64,000 nucleotides of DNA from DASSKK01 sp035690495. Its GTDB lineage: Bacteria > Actinomycetota > Actinomycetes > Propionibacteriales > Nocardioidaceae. Numbering within the stretch: the stretch's first letter is position 1; each line of letters opens with the position of its first letter. The notes under the pieces are model-generated. The model made no database searches, was not told the DNA's origin, and worked only from the letters and a program-made list of their open reading frames with translations. Of this stretch, positions 26,131 through 33,344 are shown piece after piece. The position numbers and the translations under genes were made by a program. The stretch covers positions 14,777 through 78,776 of the forward strand of contig DASSKK010000032.1 in assembly GCA_035690495.1 (NCBI GenBank), read 5' to 3'.

Positions 26131-26471
26131 CCGAGATCGTGCAGCCGCGTGTCGTCGATCCCGAAGTGGTGGGCGATCTCGTGGACCACTGTCACCCGCA
26201 CCTGCTCGACGACGTCGCTCTCGGAGGAGCAGATCGCCAGGATCGGCAGCCGGTAGATCGTGATCTGGTCCGGAAGCGTCATCGTGTAGCCCTCGCCGCG
26301 CGAGGTCAGCGGAGTGCCGTGGTAGAGGCCGAGCAGGTGTCGTCCACCGTCGGGCGGCTCCTCCTCGACGAGCACCACGCAGTTGTCCATCAGCCGGGCC
26401 AGCTCGGCGGGCACGGTGTCGAGGGCGTCGGAGACGAGCTCCTCGAACCGCTCGCGTGCCATCTCCACCAC
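26121..26471 (-). CDS. Zincin-like metallopeptidase family protein
   Basis: About 116 residues. The motif VVHEIAHHFGIDD contains HExxH with a downstream acidic residue, the zinc site of the small actinobacterial zincin-like family (PF06262 type). The N-terminus MARERFEELVSDALDTVP and the middle LPDQITIYRLP also fit. GTG 26471 is chosen because GGGGGAG precedes it at 9 nt; GTG 26489 and ATG 26462 are alternatives. Its substrate is unknown. It ends inside the last codons of crcB on the other strand. Confidence 0.85.
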   Translation of the reverse strand: MVEMARERFEELVSDALDTVPAELARLMDNCVVLVEEEPPDGGRHLLGLYHGTPLTSRGEGYTMTLPDQITIYRLPILAICSSESDVVEQVRVTVVHEIAHHFGIDDTRLHDLGYG

Positions 26472-26573
26472 GCGGTCATTCTCCCCCACCGCCGCAATTT
26501 GAGGGCGCCTCCGCGGGGCCCTATGCTGGTGCGCTGACGGAAGTCGTGCCCGACGGCCACATCAGCCGGAGAT

Positions 26574-26646
26574 GCCCCCATCGTCTAGCGGCCTAGGACC
26601 CCGCCCTTTCACGGCGGTAGCACGGGTTCGAATCCCGTTGGGGGTG
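26574..26646 (+). tRNA. tRNA-Glu (anticodon UUC)
   Basis: A 73-nt cloverleaf with acceptor GCCCCCA/TGGGGGT, so the first pair is G-U. The anticodon stem CCGCC/GGCGG encloses CTTTCAC (anticodon TTC), and the T arm is ACGGG-TTCGAAT-CCCGT. The discriminator is G, as in other tRNA-Glu. Confidence 0.95.
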
Positions 26647-26754
26647 CCCAGTGGAGTGCACAGCCGGGTCACGATTCGAAAGGCCGGCCCGGAATGGGTT
26701 AGAGTTCCTCCGCCCGCCGCGAGGCGAGCAGAAGCAAGACGCTGCAGTACATCT

Positions 26755-26828
26755 GGCCCCGTAGCGCAGTTGGTTAGCGCGCCGCCCTGTCACGGCGGAG
26801 GCCGCGGGTTCGAGTCCCGTCGGGGTCG
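26755..26828 (+). tRNA. tRNA-Asp (anticodon GUC)
   Basis: A 74-nt cloverleaf with acceptor GGCCCCG/CGGGGTC and discriminator G. The anticodon stem CCGCC/GGCGG encloses CTGTCAC (anticodon GTC). It lies 108 bp after tRNA-Glu. In many actinobacteria tRNA-Phe would follow next; here it appears 3 kb later. Confidence 0.95.
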
Positions 26829-26856
26829 CAAGTAGTGAACGGTGTCGAGACGGTCG

Positions 26857-27030
26857 GGTGTGCCGGAGCGCATGCGGAGTGAGACCGCCGAGACCGCCCG
26901 CCGCGAATGCCTCGTCGAACACTGCGCGTTGGAAGGTGCGCGACCTCATCGGAGTAGCGGCCCTCTCGCCGCCGAGCACGAGCGCGTCGGGGGGCCTTCC
27001 CGGCGACGTGGGGACCCTCGGGTGGGGTCC
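26857..27030 (-). pseudogene. Tyrosine integrase remnant (C-terminal catalytic box fragment)
   Basis: The minus-strand frame reads PPDALVLGGERAATPMRSRT, then FQRAVFDEAFAAGGLGGLTP and HALRHT. This is the stretch of actinobacterial phage/ICE integrases leading into the HxLRH catalytic box. The sequence after RHT no longer matches an integrase, and neither the N-terminal domain nor the final Tyr box is present. It points towards tRNA-Asp, 28 bp away, the usual place for such an integrase. Confidence 0.65.
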
Positions 27031-27097
27031 GACCGATGAGTCTTTCCGCGCCGTGTTGGTCTGTACGCCGAATACGGACTCACGGGAGGCTGACGCC

Positions 27098-27661
27098 ATG
27101 CGGAAACTGACCTTTGGCATGAACCTGAGCCTGGACGGCTACATCGCCGCGCCCGGCGACGACCTCGGCTGGAGCGTGCCGAGCGACGAGCTGTTCCAGT
27201 GGTGGTCCGACCGGGTGAAGGCGACGGGCCTGGCGCTGTACGGGCGCAAACTGTGGGAGACGATGAGCTCCCACTGGCCGACCGCCGACCAGCAGCCTGG
27301 CACCACACCGGCGCAGATCGAGTTCGCCCGCCGCTGGCGGGACATGCCGAAGGTGGTGTTCTCCTCGACGACCAGCGCGGTCGACTGGAACGCCCGCCTG
27401 GTCAGCGGCGACGCTGTCACCGAGATCACCCGGCTCAAGACTGAGGATGGCGGTCGCATGGACGTCGGCGGCGCCACCCTCGCCGCGGCGGCCATGCGGG
27501 CCGGGCTGATCGACGAGTACGCGATCGTCACCCACCCGGTCCTGGTGGGCGGCGGCACGCCGTTCTTCACGGCCCTGGACAACTGGGTGAACCTGAACCT
27601 GGTGGAGACCCGGACGTTTCCCGACGGCGTGCTCCTGACCAGGTACGAGACCAGGCGCTGA
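27098..27661 (+). CDS. Dihydrofolate reductase-fold protein (RibD C-terminal type)
   Basis: A 187-residue NADPH-dependent reductase-like protein. Family features are the N-terminal FGMNLSLDGYIAAPGDDLGW, the YGRKLWETM segment, and DVGGATLAAAAMRAGLIDEY followed by HPVLVGGGTPFF. These mark the DHFR-like/RibD-C family, whose members mostly have unknown substrates. GGGAGGC precedes ATG 27098. It lies in the accessory stretch between tRNA-Asp and tRNA-Phe. Confidence 0.85.
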   Translation: MRKLTFGMNLSLDGYIAAPGDDLGWSVPSDELFQWWSDRVKATGLALYGRKLWETMSSHWPTADQQPGTTPAQIEFARRWRDMPKVVFSSTTSAVDWNARLVSGDAVTEITRLKTEDGGRMDVGGATLAAAAMRAGLIDEYAIVTHPVLVGGGTPFFTALDNWVNLNLVETRTFPDGVLLTRYETRR

Positions 27662-27761
27662 ATACCCGACCTCGGATCGGCGCGGGCTCGGGCCACCCAA
27701 GGATCTTGTGGCCGTGAGGGATCGCCATCCGGTTCAACGAAGACCCCGGAACTGACGGACA

Positions 27762-28346
27762 ATGGCTGTCATGTCCGATCGGAGCGATGAGGCGGAAACG
27801 AGGCGAGATGCGCTACCGCCCCTGGCCGGGGAGGAACACGTTTGCGAGGGTTGTCGGCTGTCCTATGCAAAGGTATCCGTCGACAGCGCCCTTGAAGTTG
27901 TCCTCTCGATTCCTGCGGCGGTCCGCGACGCCGTCTCCTCCCTGCCGACAGAGGCCCTCCGGCTCCGCTCCGGCACCGGGGGTTGGTCGGTCACGGAGTA
28001 CGTATGCCACCTGCGTGATGTGTACGCCACGTACACCGTCCGGTTGCATCGGGCACGGACCGAGGATCAGCCCGCGCTGGAGCCGATGCTCAACGACCTG
28101 CGTGCGCGTCGCTTCCGCTACAACGAGCTCGCCGTGGACGCGGTCGCGGACGAGCTCGCCGCGAACGTCGCAGGGTTCCGTGACGAGGTCGCCCATGTGC
28201 GACCGGATCAATGGGAACGTGTCGTCACCCGGTTGCCCGGTGAGCAGCGCACGACACGCTGGCTGGTGCGGCAGGCGATGCACGAGGGTCAGCATCACTT
28301 GAACGACATCCGCAGGACCTGTGAATCGGTGATCGCGGAGATCTGA
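27762..28346 (+). CDS. DinB-like four-helix protein
   Basis: About 194 residues. The C-terminal three quarters has DinB/DfsB features: GGWSVTEYVCHLRDVYATY, with a conserved His, and EGQHHLNDIRRT, with the second metal-binding His pair. An N-terminal segment carries a CEGC pair (in VCEGCRLSY). DinB-like proteins are metal-dependent thiol-related enzymes, and in mycothiol-producing bacteria some are mycothiol-S-transferases, but that role is an inference here. ATG 27771 is an alternative start. It lies in the accessory stretch. Confidence 0.75.
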   Translation: MAVMSDRSDEAETRRDALPPLAGEEHVCEGCRLSYAKVSVDSALEVVLSIPAAVRDAVSSLPTEALRLRSGTGGWSVTEYVCHLRDVYATYTVRLHRARTEDQPALEPMLNDLRARRFRYNELAVDAVADELAANVAGFRDEVAHVRPDQWERVVTRLPGEQRTTRWLVRQAMHEGQHHLNDIRRTCESVIAEI

Positions 28347-28382
28347 CTGGCCGGTGCCCCTGTCCCAGATGCCCATCGCTTG

Positions 28383-28548
28383 CGAGCGCCTCGCGCAGAC
28401 CGGGACGCTCGCGGTTGGTGCCGGTCAGGCCGTGATCGACATAGATCCGCTCAGCCTCGACACCCAGACCTAGCAGGGAGTCGCGTTGGACGGTGAGGTC
28501 TTGTTGATCGGTGGAGCATCGGGCGTACCCGACAAGCAGTGCGCTCAT
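28383..28548 (-). pseudogene. Serine recombinase (resolvase) N-terminal fragment
   Basis: The frame starts MSALLVGYARCSTDQQDLTV, with the catalytic Ser of resolvases, and runs through LGLGVEAERIYVDHGLTGTN to PGLREALAS (about 55 residues). It then loses similarity; the expected RxGDTLVVxKLDRLaR continuation is missing. It is therefore a truncated resolvase/invertase. It supports the mobile origin of this region. Confidence 0.75.
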
Positions 28549-28655
28549 AGCGCACCTCCATGCAGAAGGCCGGCTCGAGGCGGGATCCCCGGCTACCGGC
28601 GACGGCCACTGCCGCCGCTTGGCAACCTAAGTTGCACCGCGGGACGCGGCAACGT

Positions 28656-28839
28656 ATGTTGGAGGTCGTGGAGCCGCTGATCATCGCCAGCGCCCGCAAA
28701 CACGGTGTCGCCGACGACGACATCCTCCACGCGTTCAACCACCCGATCAGCCCAGATCATCGAAGTCGGGTTCATCGACACAGACCACGGCCCGGTCATC
28801 GTCCACGCGATGACCGCACGACGAAAGTACTTGAGGTGA
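28656..28839 (+). pseudogene. Decayed toxin-like gene upstream of an antitoxin-like gene
   Basis: The 5' part reads MLEVVEPLIIASARKHGVAD then DDILHAFNHPI. The end of the gene is in a different frame (28756-28839) and reads IIEVGFIDTDHGPVIVHAMT then ARRKYLR-stop. Intact homologues, as I remember them, join these parts through about 20-25 residues, so a deletion with a frame change has removed the middle. The stop TGA overlaps the ATG of the next gene (TGATGA), the coupling expected of a toxin-antitoxin pair. Confidence 0.65.
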
Positions 28840-29117
28840 TGACCATGCCCCGCAGCCTGCAGGAGATCCTCGAGCACGCCGACGAGCTCGAGCGCCGGTT
28901 CGCCGAGCACGACCCGACCGATGTTCATGACGCAGCACCGCTGCAGGCCATCCGGGAGGCGGTCACCGAACGCGCCGCCAGCGAGCGGCGCATCGCCGAA
29001 GCGGTGGTCGGGGCTCGAAAGGCCGGTGTGTCCTGGTCAGCCATCGGCGGGATGCTCGGCACCTCCGGCGAGGCGGCCCGTAAGCGATACGGCGGGCAGC
29101 CCGCCAGGACCGCCTGA
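28839..29117 (+). CDS. Small helical antitoxin-like protein
   Basis: A 92-residue protein starting MTMPRSLQEILEHADELERR. A helical N-terminus is followed by a helix-turn-helix-like C-terminus (GARKAGVSWSAIGGMLGTSGEAARKRYG). Such proteins recur next to the small toxin-like family whose broken copy overlaps its start here. DNA binding and antitoxin activity are inferences. It is intact although its partner is not. Confidence 0.65.
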   Translation: MTMPRSLQEILEHADELERRFAEHDPTDVHDAAPLQAIREAVTERAASERRIAEAVVGARKAGVSWSAIGGMLGTSGEAARKRYGGQPARTA

Positions 29118-29258
29118 CACGACTCAGAACCCGGCGGTCCGCGGAGTCACATAGGGATCGGCTTACGGGACGCAGGTTGGGCCGTTGATCGCGGAGGGCC
29201 ACCCAGGACGAGGCGTGTACTCGCGAGCCACAGCGGCTCCTCGCCATAGACCAGCGGC

Positions 29259-29502
29259 GTGTCGTTGAGCGAATCGGAGTTCTACGAGGCTGGGATGTCC
29301 CTGCCTCCTGACGTGCGCAAGTACATGGCTCTGCGGTTGCTCGAATCGGTCGACCCGGACGAGGCCTTCGACATGGCTTCGAAGTCATCGCTGCGCCGAA
29401 GCCGCTGCCGCCTACGACGCACTCAAGGCCGACCCCTCCCGCGCGACGCCTGCCGAGGATGTGCGAGACCGCTTCGAGGCCAAGTGGGCTGCCCGTTTAT
29501 GA
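29259..29502 (+). pseudogene. Antitoxin remnant(s), frame broken
   Basis: The 5' frame from GTG 29259 reads MSLSESEFYEAGMSLPPDVR then MALRLLESVDPDEAFD, like addiction-module antitoxins. From about 29390 another frame reads AYDALKADPSRATPAEDVRD and ends at TGA 29500-29502 (FEAKWAARL), like a ParD/VapB tail. Either one gene has a frameshift or two antitoxin genes were fused by deletion. The final TGA overlaps the ATG of the ParE-like fragment. Confidence 0.6.
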
Positions 29503-29600
29503 CGGGTCGGATCAACTACACCCCCGTAGCGCAGCAGCAGCTCAACGAGCTCGACGACCGGATCACCGAGGCGGCGTCGGCGGAGATTGCTCGACGCTAA
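29499..29600 (+). pseudogene. RelE/ParE-type toxin, N-terminal fragment
   Basis: 33 residues (MTGRINYTPVAQQQLNELDD and onward) match the start of ParE-family toxins (YTxxAxxQLxxLxxxI). The frame stops at 29600; toxins of this family have about 95 residues. The ATG overlaps the antitoxin stop (ATGA). Confidence 0.65.
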
Positions 29601-29607
29601 GTCGTGT

Positions 29608-29775
29608 CGGCGCGCCGGCGTCCAACTGGGCTCCGTCGACGCCCTGATCGCCCAGCTCGCAATCGCCGGCGATCACATCCTGCTTACGACGGGCACGGAC
29701 TTCCAGCTCGCCGCCACGCACGTGCGCCTGCAGCTGTGGCATCCACCGCCGGACGGCATGGCCGGTCGTCGGTAG
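29608..29775 (+). pseudogene. VapC/PIN-domain toxin, C-terminal fragment
   Basis: The frame reads RRAGVQLGSVDALIAQLAIA, then GDHILLTTGTDFQLAA and VRLQLWHPPP-stop. This is the end of a PIN-domain ribonuclease, with the conserved Asp of VDALIAA and the TTxTDF motif. The N-terminal half with the first acidic residues is absent. It directly follows the ParE fragment, so a deletion probably joined two modules. Confidence 0.7.
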
Positions 29776-29830
29776 AGGCCACGGCTCGGTTCCGGGTGTC
29801 CGGCCGGCTCCTGTAGAGTCTGCCGGGCTT

Positions 29831-29904
29831 GGGCAGGTAGCTCAGTTGGCACGAGCGTCCGCCTGAAAAGTGGAAGGTCGGCGGTTCGACCCCGCCCCTG
29901 CCCA
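29831..29904 (+). tRNA. tRNA-Phe (anticodon GAA)
   Basis: A 74-nt cloverleaf with acceptor GGGCAGG/CCTGCCC and discriminator A. The anticodon stem TCCGC/GTGGA, with one G-U pair, encloses CTGAAAA (anticodon GAA), and the T arm is GGCGG-TTCGACC-CCGCC. It is followed directly by a strong hairpin. Confidence 0.94.
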
Positions 29905-29913
29905 CCGAGCGAA

Positions 29914-29943
29914 GCCGCAGGCCAGTCAGTGCTGGCCTGCGGC
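29914..29943 (+). terminator. Terminator after tRNA-Phe
   Basis: GCCGCAGGCCAG pairs perfectly with CTGGCCTGCGGC around the 6-nt loop TCAGTG. TCGGTGTTTG follows. It is placed 10 bp after the tRNA. Confidence 0.75.
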
Positions 29944-29961
29944 TCGGTGTTTGCGAATCGA

Positions 29962-30510
29962 TCACCGATCCAGGCGCGGCACAGTCGGCCAACGTCGGCT
30001 CGCCCATTGGGCCCACGTTCCGCACCCTTCAGGCGGATCCGGGATCGGGCCGTACGCCAACTCGCTCTGTGTTGGTGGTTGACACAGCACGACGAAGCGT
30101 TCGTGATCCGCGGTCGTCATCTCGAAGGTGGTCTCCGGCGTGTCCAACCACCGCTTGTCACATCGCGCTCGCCGGACCGGCTCGGGGACCACGACGTACT
30201 CCATCGTGAAGCTCGCATGCGCGAGGCCGGCAATGGCGCGGATGGCGTAGCGCTCCTCTGAGGACCAGCAGCCGAAGTCCAGGATCACGGAAGAACCGCT
30301 CAGGAGCACCTCGTGCGCGACCCAGATCATGCGACCCTCGAGGATGTCCCGACGGCCATGGGCATCGTTGTGCCCGAAGAGCGGCGCCATCCAGTCGTCT
30401 GGAGTAAGCCGCAAGATCGAGAGCTCGTCGGCCAGCTCTCTCGCGCGCGTGGTCTTGCCAGCGCCGGGAAGACCTACCGTGAGGAACAGCGTCGGAGGGA
30501 GGGGGCTCAC
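29962..30510 (-). CDS. P-loop kinase-like ATPase
   Basis: About 182 residues. The Walker A motif GLPGAGKTTRARELA lies near the N-terminus, then LTPDDWMAPLF and VILDFGCWSSEER, a pattern of small zeta-toxin/chloramphenicol-phosphotransferase-like kinases. The substrate is unknown. GTG 30510 puts the P-loop about 12 residues from the start; ATG 30552 is an alternative. It lies between tRNA-Phe and the UbiB-type gene and may be accessory. Confidence 0.7.
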   Translation of the reverse strand: MSPLPPTLFLTVGLPGAGKTTRARELADELSILRLTPDDWMAPLFGHNDAHGRRDILEGRMIWVAHEVLLSGSSVILDFGCWSSEERYAIRAIAGLAHASFTMEYVVVPEPVRRARCDKRWLDTPETTFEMTTADHERFVVLCQPPTQSELAYGPIPDPPEGCGTWAQWASRRWPTVPRLDR

Positions 30511-30639
30511 GAGAAGGACCTTGACCGGGGCCGCTACCAGCACGCAAGCCATTTGCCACCGCCCGCGCAGAAGACTGCGCTTCGCGCCGGTCGAGGCGCA
30601 CACATGGGAGCACCGGGGGCTGGGTACGCACGGACCACC

Positions 30640-32304
30640 ATGCCGCTCACGATGCGACCCCATCACCTCCCCCGCTACCGCCAGATCGCCTCGCTGCTGC
30701 TGCGGCACGGCCGCGGCGACCTGGTGCGCTCCTCGGGGCTCGACGACGTGGTCGGCGACGAGACGATCGCCGAGGGCGACCCCGACGCCGCCGCACGGCT
30801 GACCGACGACCTGGAGGAGATGGGGCCGACCTTCGTGAAGCTGGGCCAGCTGCTCGCCTCGCGCGTGGACCTGCTCGCTCCGGCGTACACCAGCGCGCTG
30901 ACCCGCCTGCAAGACCATGTCGAGCCGTTCGGGTTCGACCAGGTCCAGCAGACGGTCCGCGACGAGCTCGGGGCGCGGCCGAGCCGGATCTTCGCCTCCT
31001 TCGACGAGGAGCCGCTGGCGGCCGCGTCGCTGGGCCAGGTGCACCGCGCGACGTTGCGGGACGGCCGCGAAGTGGTCGTCAAGGTCCAGCGCCCCGGCAT
31101 CCGCAAGACCGTCATGGACGACATGGAGGTGCTCACCGATCTGGCCGAGTTCGCCGACGCGCACACGGGCACCGGGCGCCGCTTCGCGGTCGCGGAGCTG
31201 CTCGAGGAGTTCCGCACATCCATGCTCGGCGAGCTCGACTACCGCCGCGAGGCCGACAACCTGACCCTGATCGGCGACATGCTCGACGACGTCGAAGAGA
31301 TCGTCGTTCCCCGGCCGATGCCCGACTTCACCACGAGCCGAGTGCTGACCATGGAGTACGTCGACGGCAAGAAGGTGACCGACGTGGGCCCCTTGGGGAT
31401 GCTCGAGCTCGACGGCGCCGGGGTCGCCGACGCGCTCTTCGCCGCCTATCTGCGGCAGGTGCTGGTGCATGGCATCTTCCATGCCGATCCGCACCCCGGG
31501 AATGTGCTGGTCACCGGCGACGGTCAGTTGGCACTGATCGACATCGGGATGGTCGCGCGGCTCTCCCCCGTGCATCGCGACCACCTCGTCAAGCTGTTCC
31601 TCGCCCTCGCCGACGGCAGGCCTGACGAGGTGGCCCGGATCCTCACCGGGATGGGCGAGCCGCTATCGGACTTCGATGCGGCCGGCTTCGAACGTGTCGT
31701 CACCGATGTCGTGGGCCGTGTCGCGGACGCGTCCCTGTCCGACCACGACGTCGGGGCGACACTGCTGCAGCTCACGCGCCGGGCCGGGGAGTGCGGGCTG
31801 AGGATGGATCCGGAGCTGGTCATGCTCGGCAAGGCCATGTTGAACCTCGGCCAGGTCTGCGGCGCCCTCGATCCCGGCTTCGAGCCCCGGTCGGCCCTGC
31901 AACGCCATACCACCGAGCTGATGCGCACCTCGATGCGCCCCTCGCCCGCGTCGATGCTGGCCTCCCTGCTCGAGGCCAAGGAGTTCGTGGAGGCCTTGCC
32001 GGGCCGGGTGAACCGTGCCTTCGACGCGATCGGCGAGGGTCACTTCGAGCTGCGGGTCAAGGCGTTCGACGAGGACGAGTTCCTGCGTGGCCTGCACAAG
32101 CTGGCCAACAACACCGCGGCCGCATTGATCCTGGCCTCGATGATCCTCGCCTCCGCGCTGCTGGCCCGCTCCCCCGACCACGCGCCGACAGTGGTGAACC
32201 GGATCGCGCTGGTCGTGTTCGTCATCGCCGTGGTGCTCTCGCTGCTGCTGCTGGTGCGGCTGGGCCTGCAGACGCGGGCAATGCGGACCCGTCGCCGCGA
32301 CTGA
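30640..32304 (+). CDS. AarF/UbiB (ABC1) family atypical kinase
   Basis: About 554 residues. It has the family's KxGQ motif (FVKLGQLLASR), the alanine-rich loop that replaces the kinase P-loop (PLAAASLGQVHRA), the lysine VVKVQRPG, the catalytic HADPHPGNVLV and the metal-binding LIDIGMVARL. Two hydrophobic helices at the C-terminus (LILASMILASALLA and VFVIAVVLSLLLLV) anchor it in the membrane. UbiB homologues support quinone or lipid metabolism; in this menaquinone-using organism the exact role is open. ATG 30640 and 30652 are both possible starts. Confidence 0.88.
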   Translation: MPLTMRPHHLPRYRQIASLLLRHGRGDLVRSSGLDDVVGDETIAEGDPDAAARLTDDLEEMGPTFVKLGQLLASRVDLLAPAYTSALTRLQDHVEPFGFDQVQQTVRDELGARPSRIFASFDEEPLAAASLGQVHRATLRDGREVVVKVQRPGIRKTVMDDMEVLTDLAEFADAHTGTGRRFAVAELLEEFRTSMLGELDYRREADNLTLIGDMLDDVEEIVVPRPMPDFTTSRVLTMEYVDGKKVTDVGPLGMLELDGAGVADALFAAYLRQVLVHGIFHADPHPGNVLVTGDGQLALIDIGMVARLSPVHRDHLVKLFLALADGRPDEVARILTGMGEPLSDFDAAGFERVVTDVVGRVADASLSDHDVGATLLQLTRRAGECGLRMDPELVMLGKAMLNLGQVCGALDPGFEPRSALQRHTTELMRTSMRPSPASMLASLLEAKEFVEALPGRVNRAFDAIGEGHFELRVKAFDEDEFLRGLHKLANNTAAALILASMILASALLARSPDHAPTVVNRIALVVFVIAVVLSLLLLVRLGLQTRAMRTRRRD

Positions 32305-32316
32305 TCGCGACGGTGG

Positions 32317-33264
32317 CTACCTCGGCGCCAGCGGCAGCACCGCTTGGGGGAACAGTGCCGGGTCGATGTGCGCGGTCGCGACGATCATCGGGTGGTCGCT
32401 GGTACGCCGGTCGAGTCGCCCTCGGATCTCGGCGTAGTCGGTGAAGCCCACCCCGCGGGAGCCGAACACCCAGTCGACGTACCACGGGTGCATCGGGTCG
32501 CAGACGCCGTCGACGTTCGTGCCGCCGCGGGCCGCGATCATCGGCGCCGTCCCGGTGATCGGGCAGAAGGCCTCCGCACGCTCGTTGTAGTCGCCGGTGA
32601 GGAACACCGGGATGCCGGTGGGCTGCAGCTGTCTCGCCAAGGCGGCCATGTCAGCGATCGCCTTCCGCCGCCAGCGGTCCTGGCCGGGGTGGTGCCTGTT
32701 GGTGGCGGGCGTGTGCACGTTGACGACCCAGACGGTCATGCCGGTGAGCTGGTTGCGCAGCAACACCGCCGGCATCGGCCGCAACCGTCCCCCGAAGTAG
32801 GGGATCGGCACGGTGTGCTCCTCGACCGGCTGCCACACCGTGGAGTCCCAGGCGATCGAGTTCTCCGAGTCGATCCTGCGCAGCGACAGGCCCGGGTAGA
32901 CGTCGTACCGGCCCCCGGTCAGCTCGACGAACCGCTGCAGCTGGCCGGCCTGCAGCTCCTGGAGGCCGACGACGCCGACGCCGTTGCGCTCCAAGAGCCT
33001 GACGGCGCCGCGCATCCGCCGGTTCCCCGAGGCGTACTTCTTGCTGTGCCTGGTGTGGCTGGCGCCGAGCACATTGAACGACGCGATGCGGAACTCGGTG
33101 GGCAGGGCGGCCCGAGACGTGGTGCGCGCTGCCGGGCTCGCGAGCACGGTGTGGCGGGTCGCCGGAGCGGGCGCCGGCTGAGGAGCCGGGGCGGCCGGAG
33201 CGGCCAGCGTCACGGAGGCGAACGCAGCTGCGGCGGCCGATGCGAACAAGGGCAGGGGAAGCAC
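32317..33264 (-). CDS. Secreted endonuclease/exonuclease/phosphatase-family protein
   Basis: 315 residues. A signal peptide (LFASAAAAAFASVTLAAPAA) and a Pro/Ala linker precede an EEP domain: RIASFNVLG (metal/Asn), VVGLQELQ (catalytic Glu), VWVVNVHTPA, FLTGDYNERAEAFCP (Asp/Asn) and TSDHPMIVA (Asp-His pair). The catalytic set is complete. It could hydrolyse nucleic acids or phosphoesters outside the cell; the substrate is not evident. It is convergent with the UbiB-type gene, with a 12-bp gap. Confidence 0.82.
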   Translation of the reverse strand: MLPLPLFASAAAAAFASVTLAAPAAPAPQPAPAPATRHTVLASPAARTTSRAALPTEFRIASFNVLGASHTRHSKKYASGNRRMRGAVRLLERNGVGVVGLQELQAGQLQRFVELTGGRYDVYPGLSLRRIDSENSIAWDSTVWQPVEEHTVPIPYFGGRLRPMPAVLLRNQLTGMTVWVVNVHTPATNRHHPGQDRWRRKAIADMAALARQLQPTGIPVFLTGDYNERAEAFCPITGTAPMIAARGGTNVDGVCDPMHPWYVDWVFGSRGVGFTDYAEIRGRLDRRTSDHPMIVATAHIDPALFPQAVLPLAPR

Positions 33265-33344
33265 CGCAGAAGGCTAGGCGAGCAACCCGGCAGCCGTGGC
33301 CGTTTCCGGCAAACCAGACACTCGCGGGCTACCGGCCGTGGTGG

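Noticed and set aside
26593..27120. A 175-codon minus-strand protein crossing tRNA-Glu and tRNA-Asp
   Set aside because: The frame runs through both tRNA genes; only its middle (26857-27030) resembles an integrase, so it was kept as a remnant only.
28560..28838. One long gene from 28560 through 29117
   Set aside because: The frame is open throughout, but the first part belongs to a toxin-like remnant whose true end lies in another frame, and the second part is a separate gene with its own ATG at 28839.
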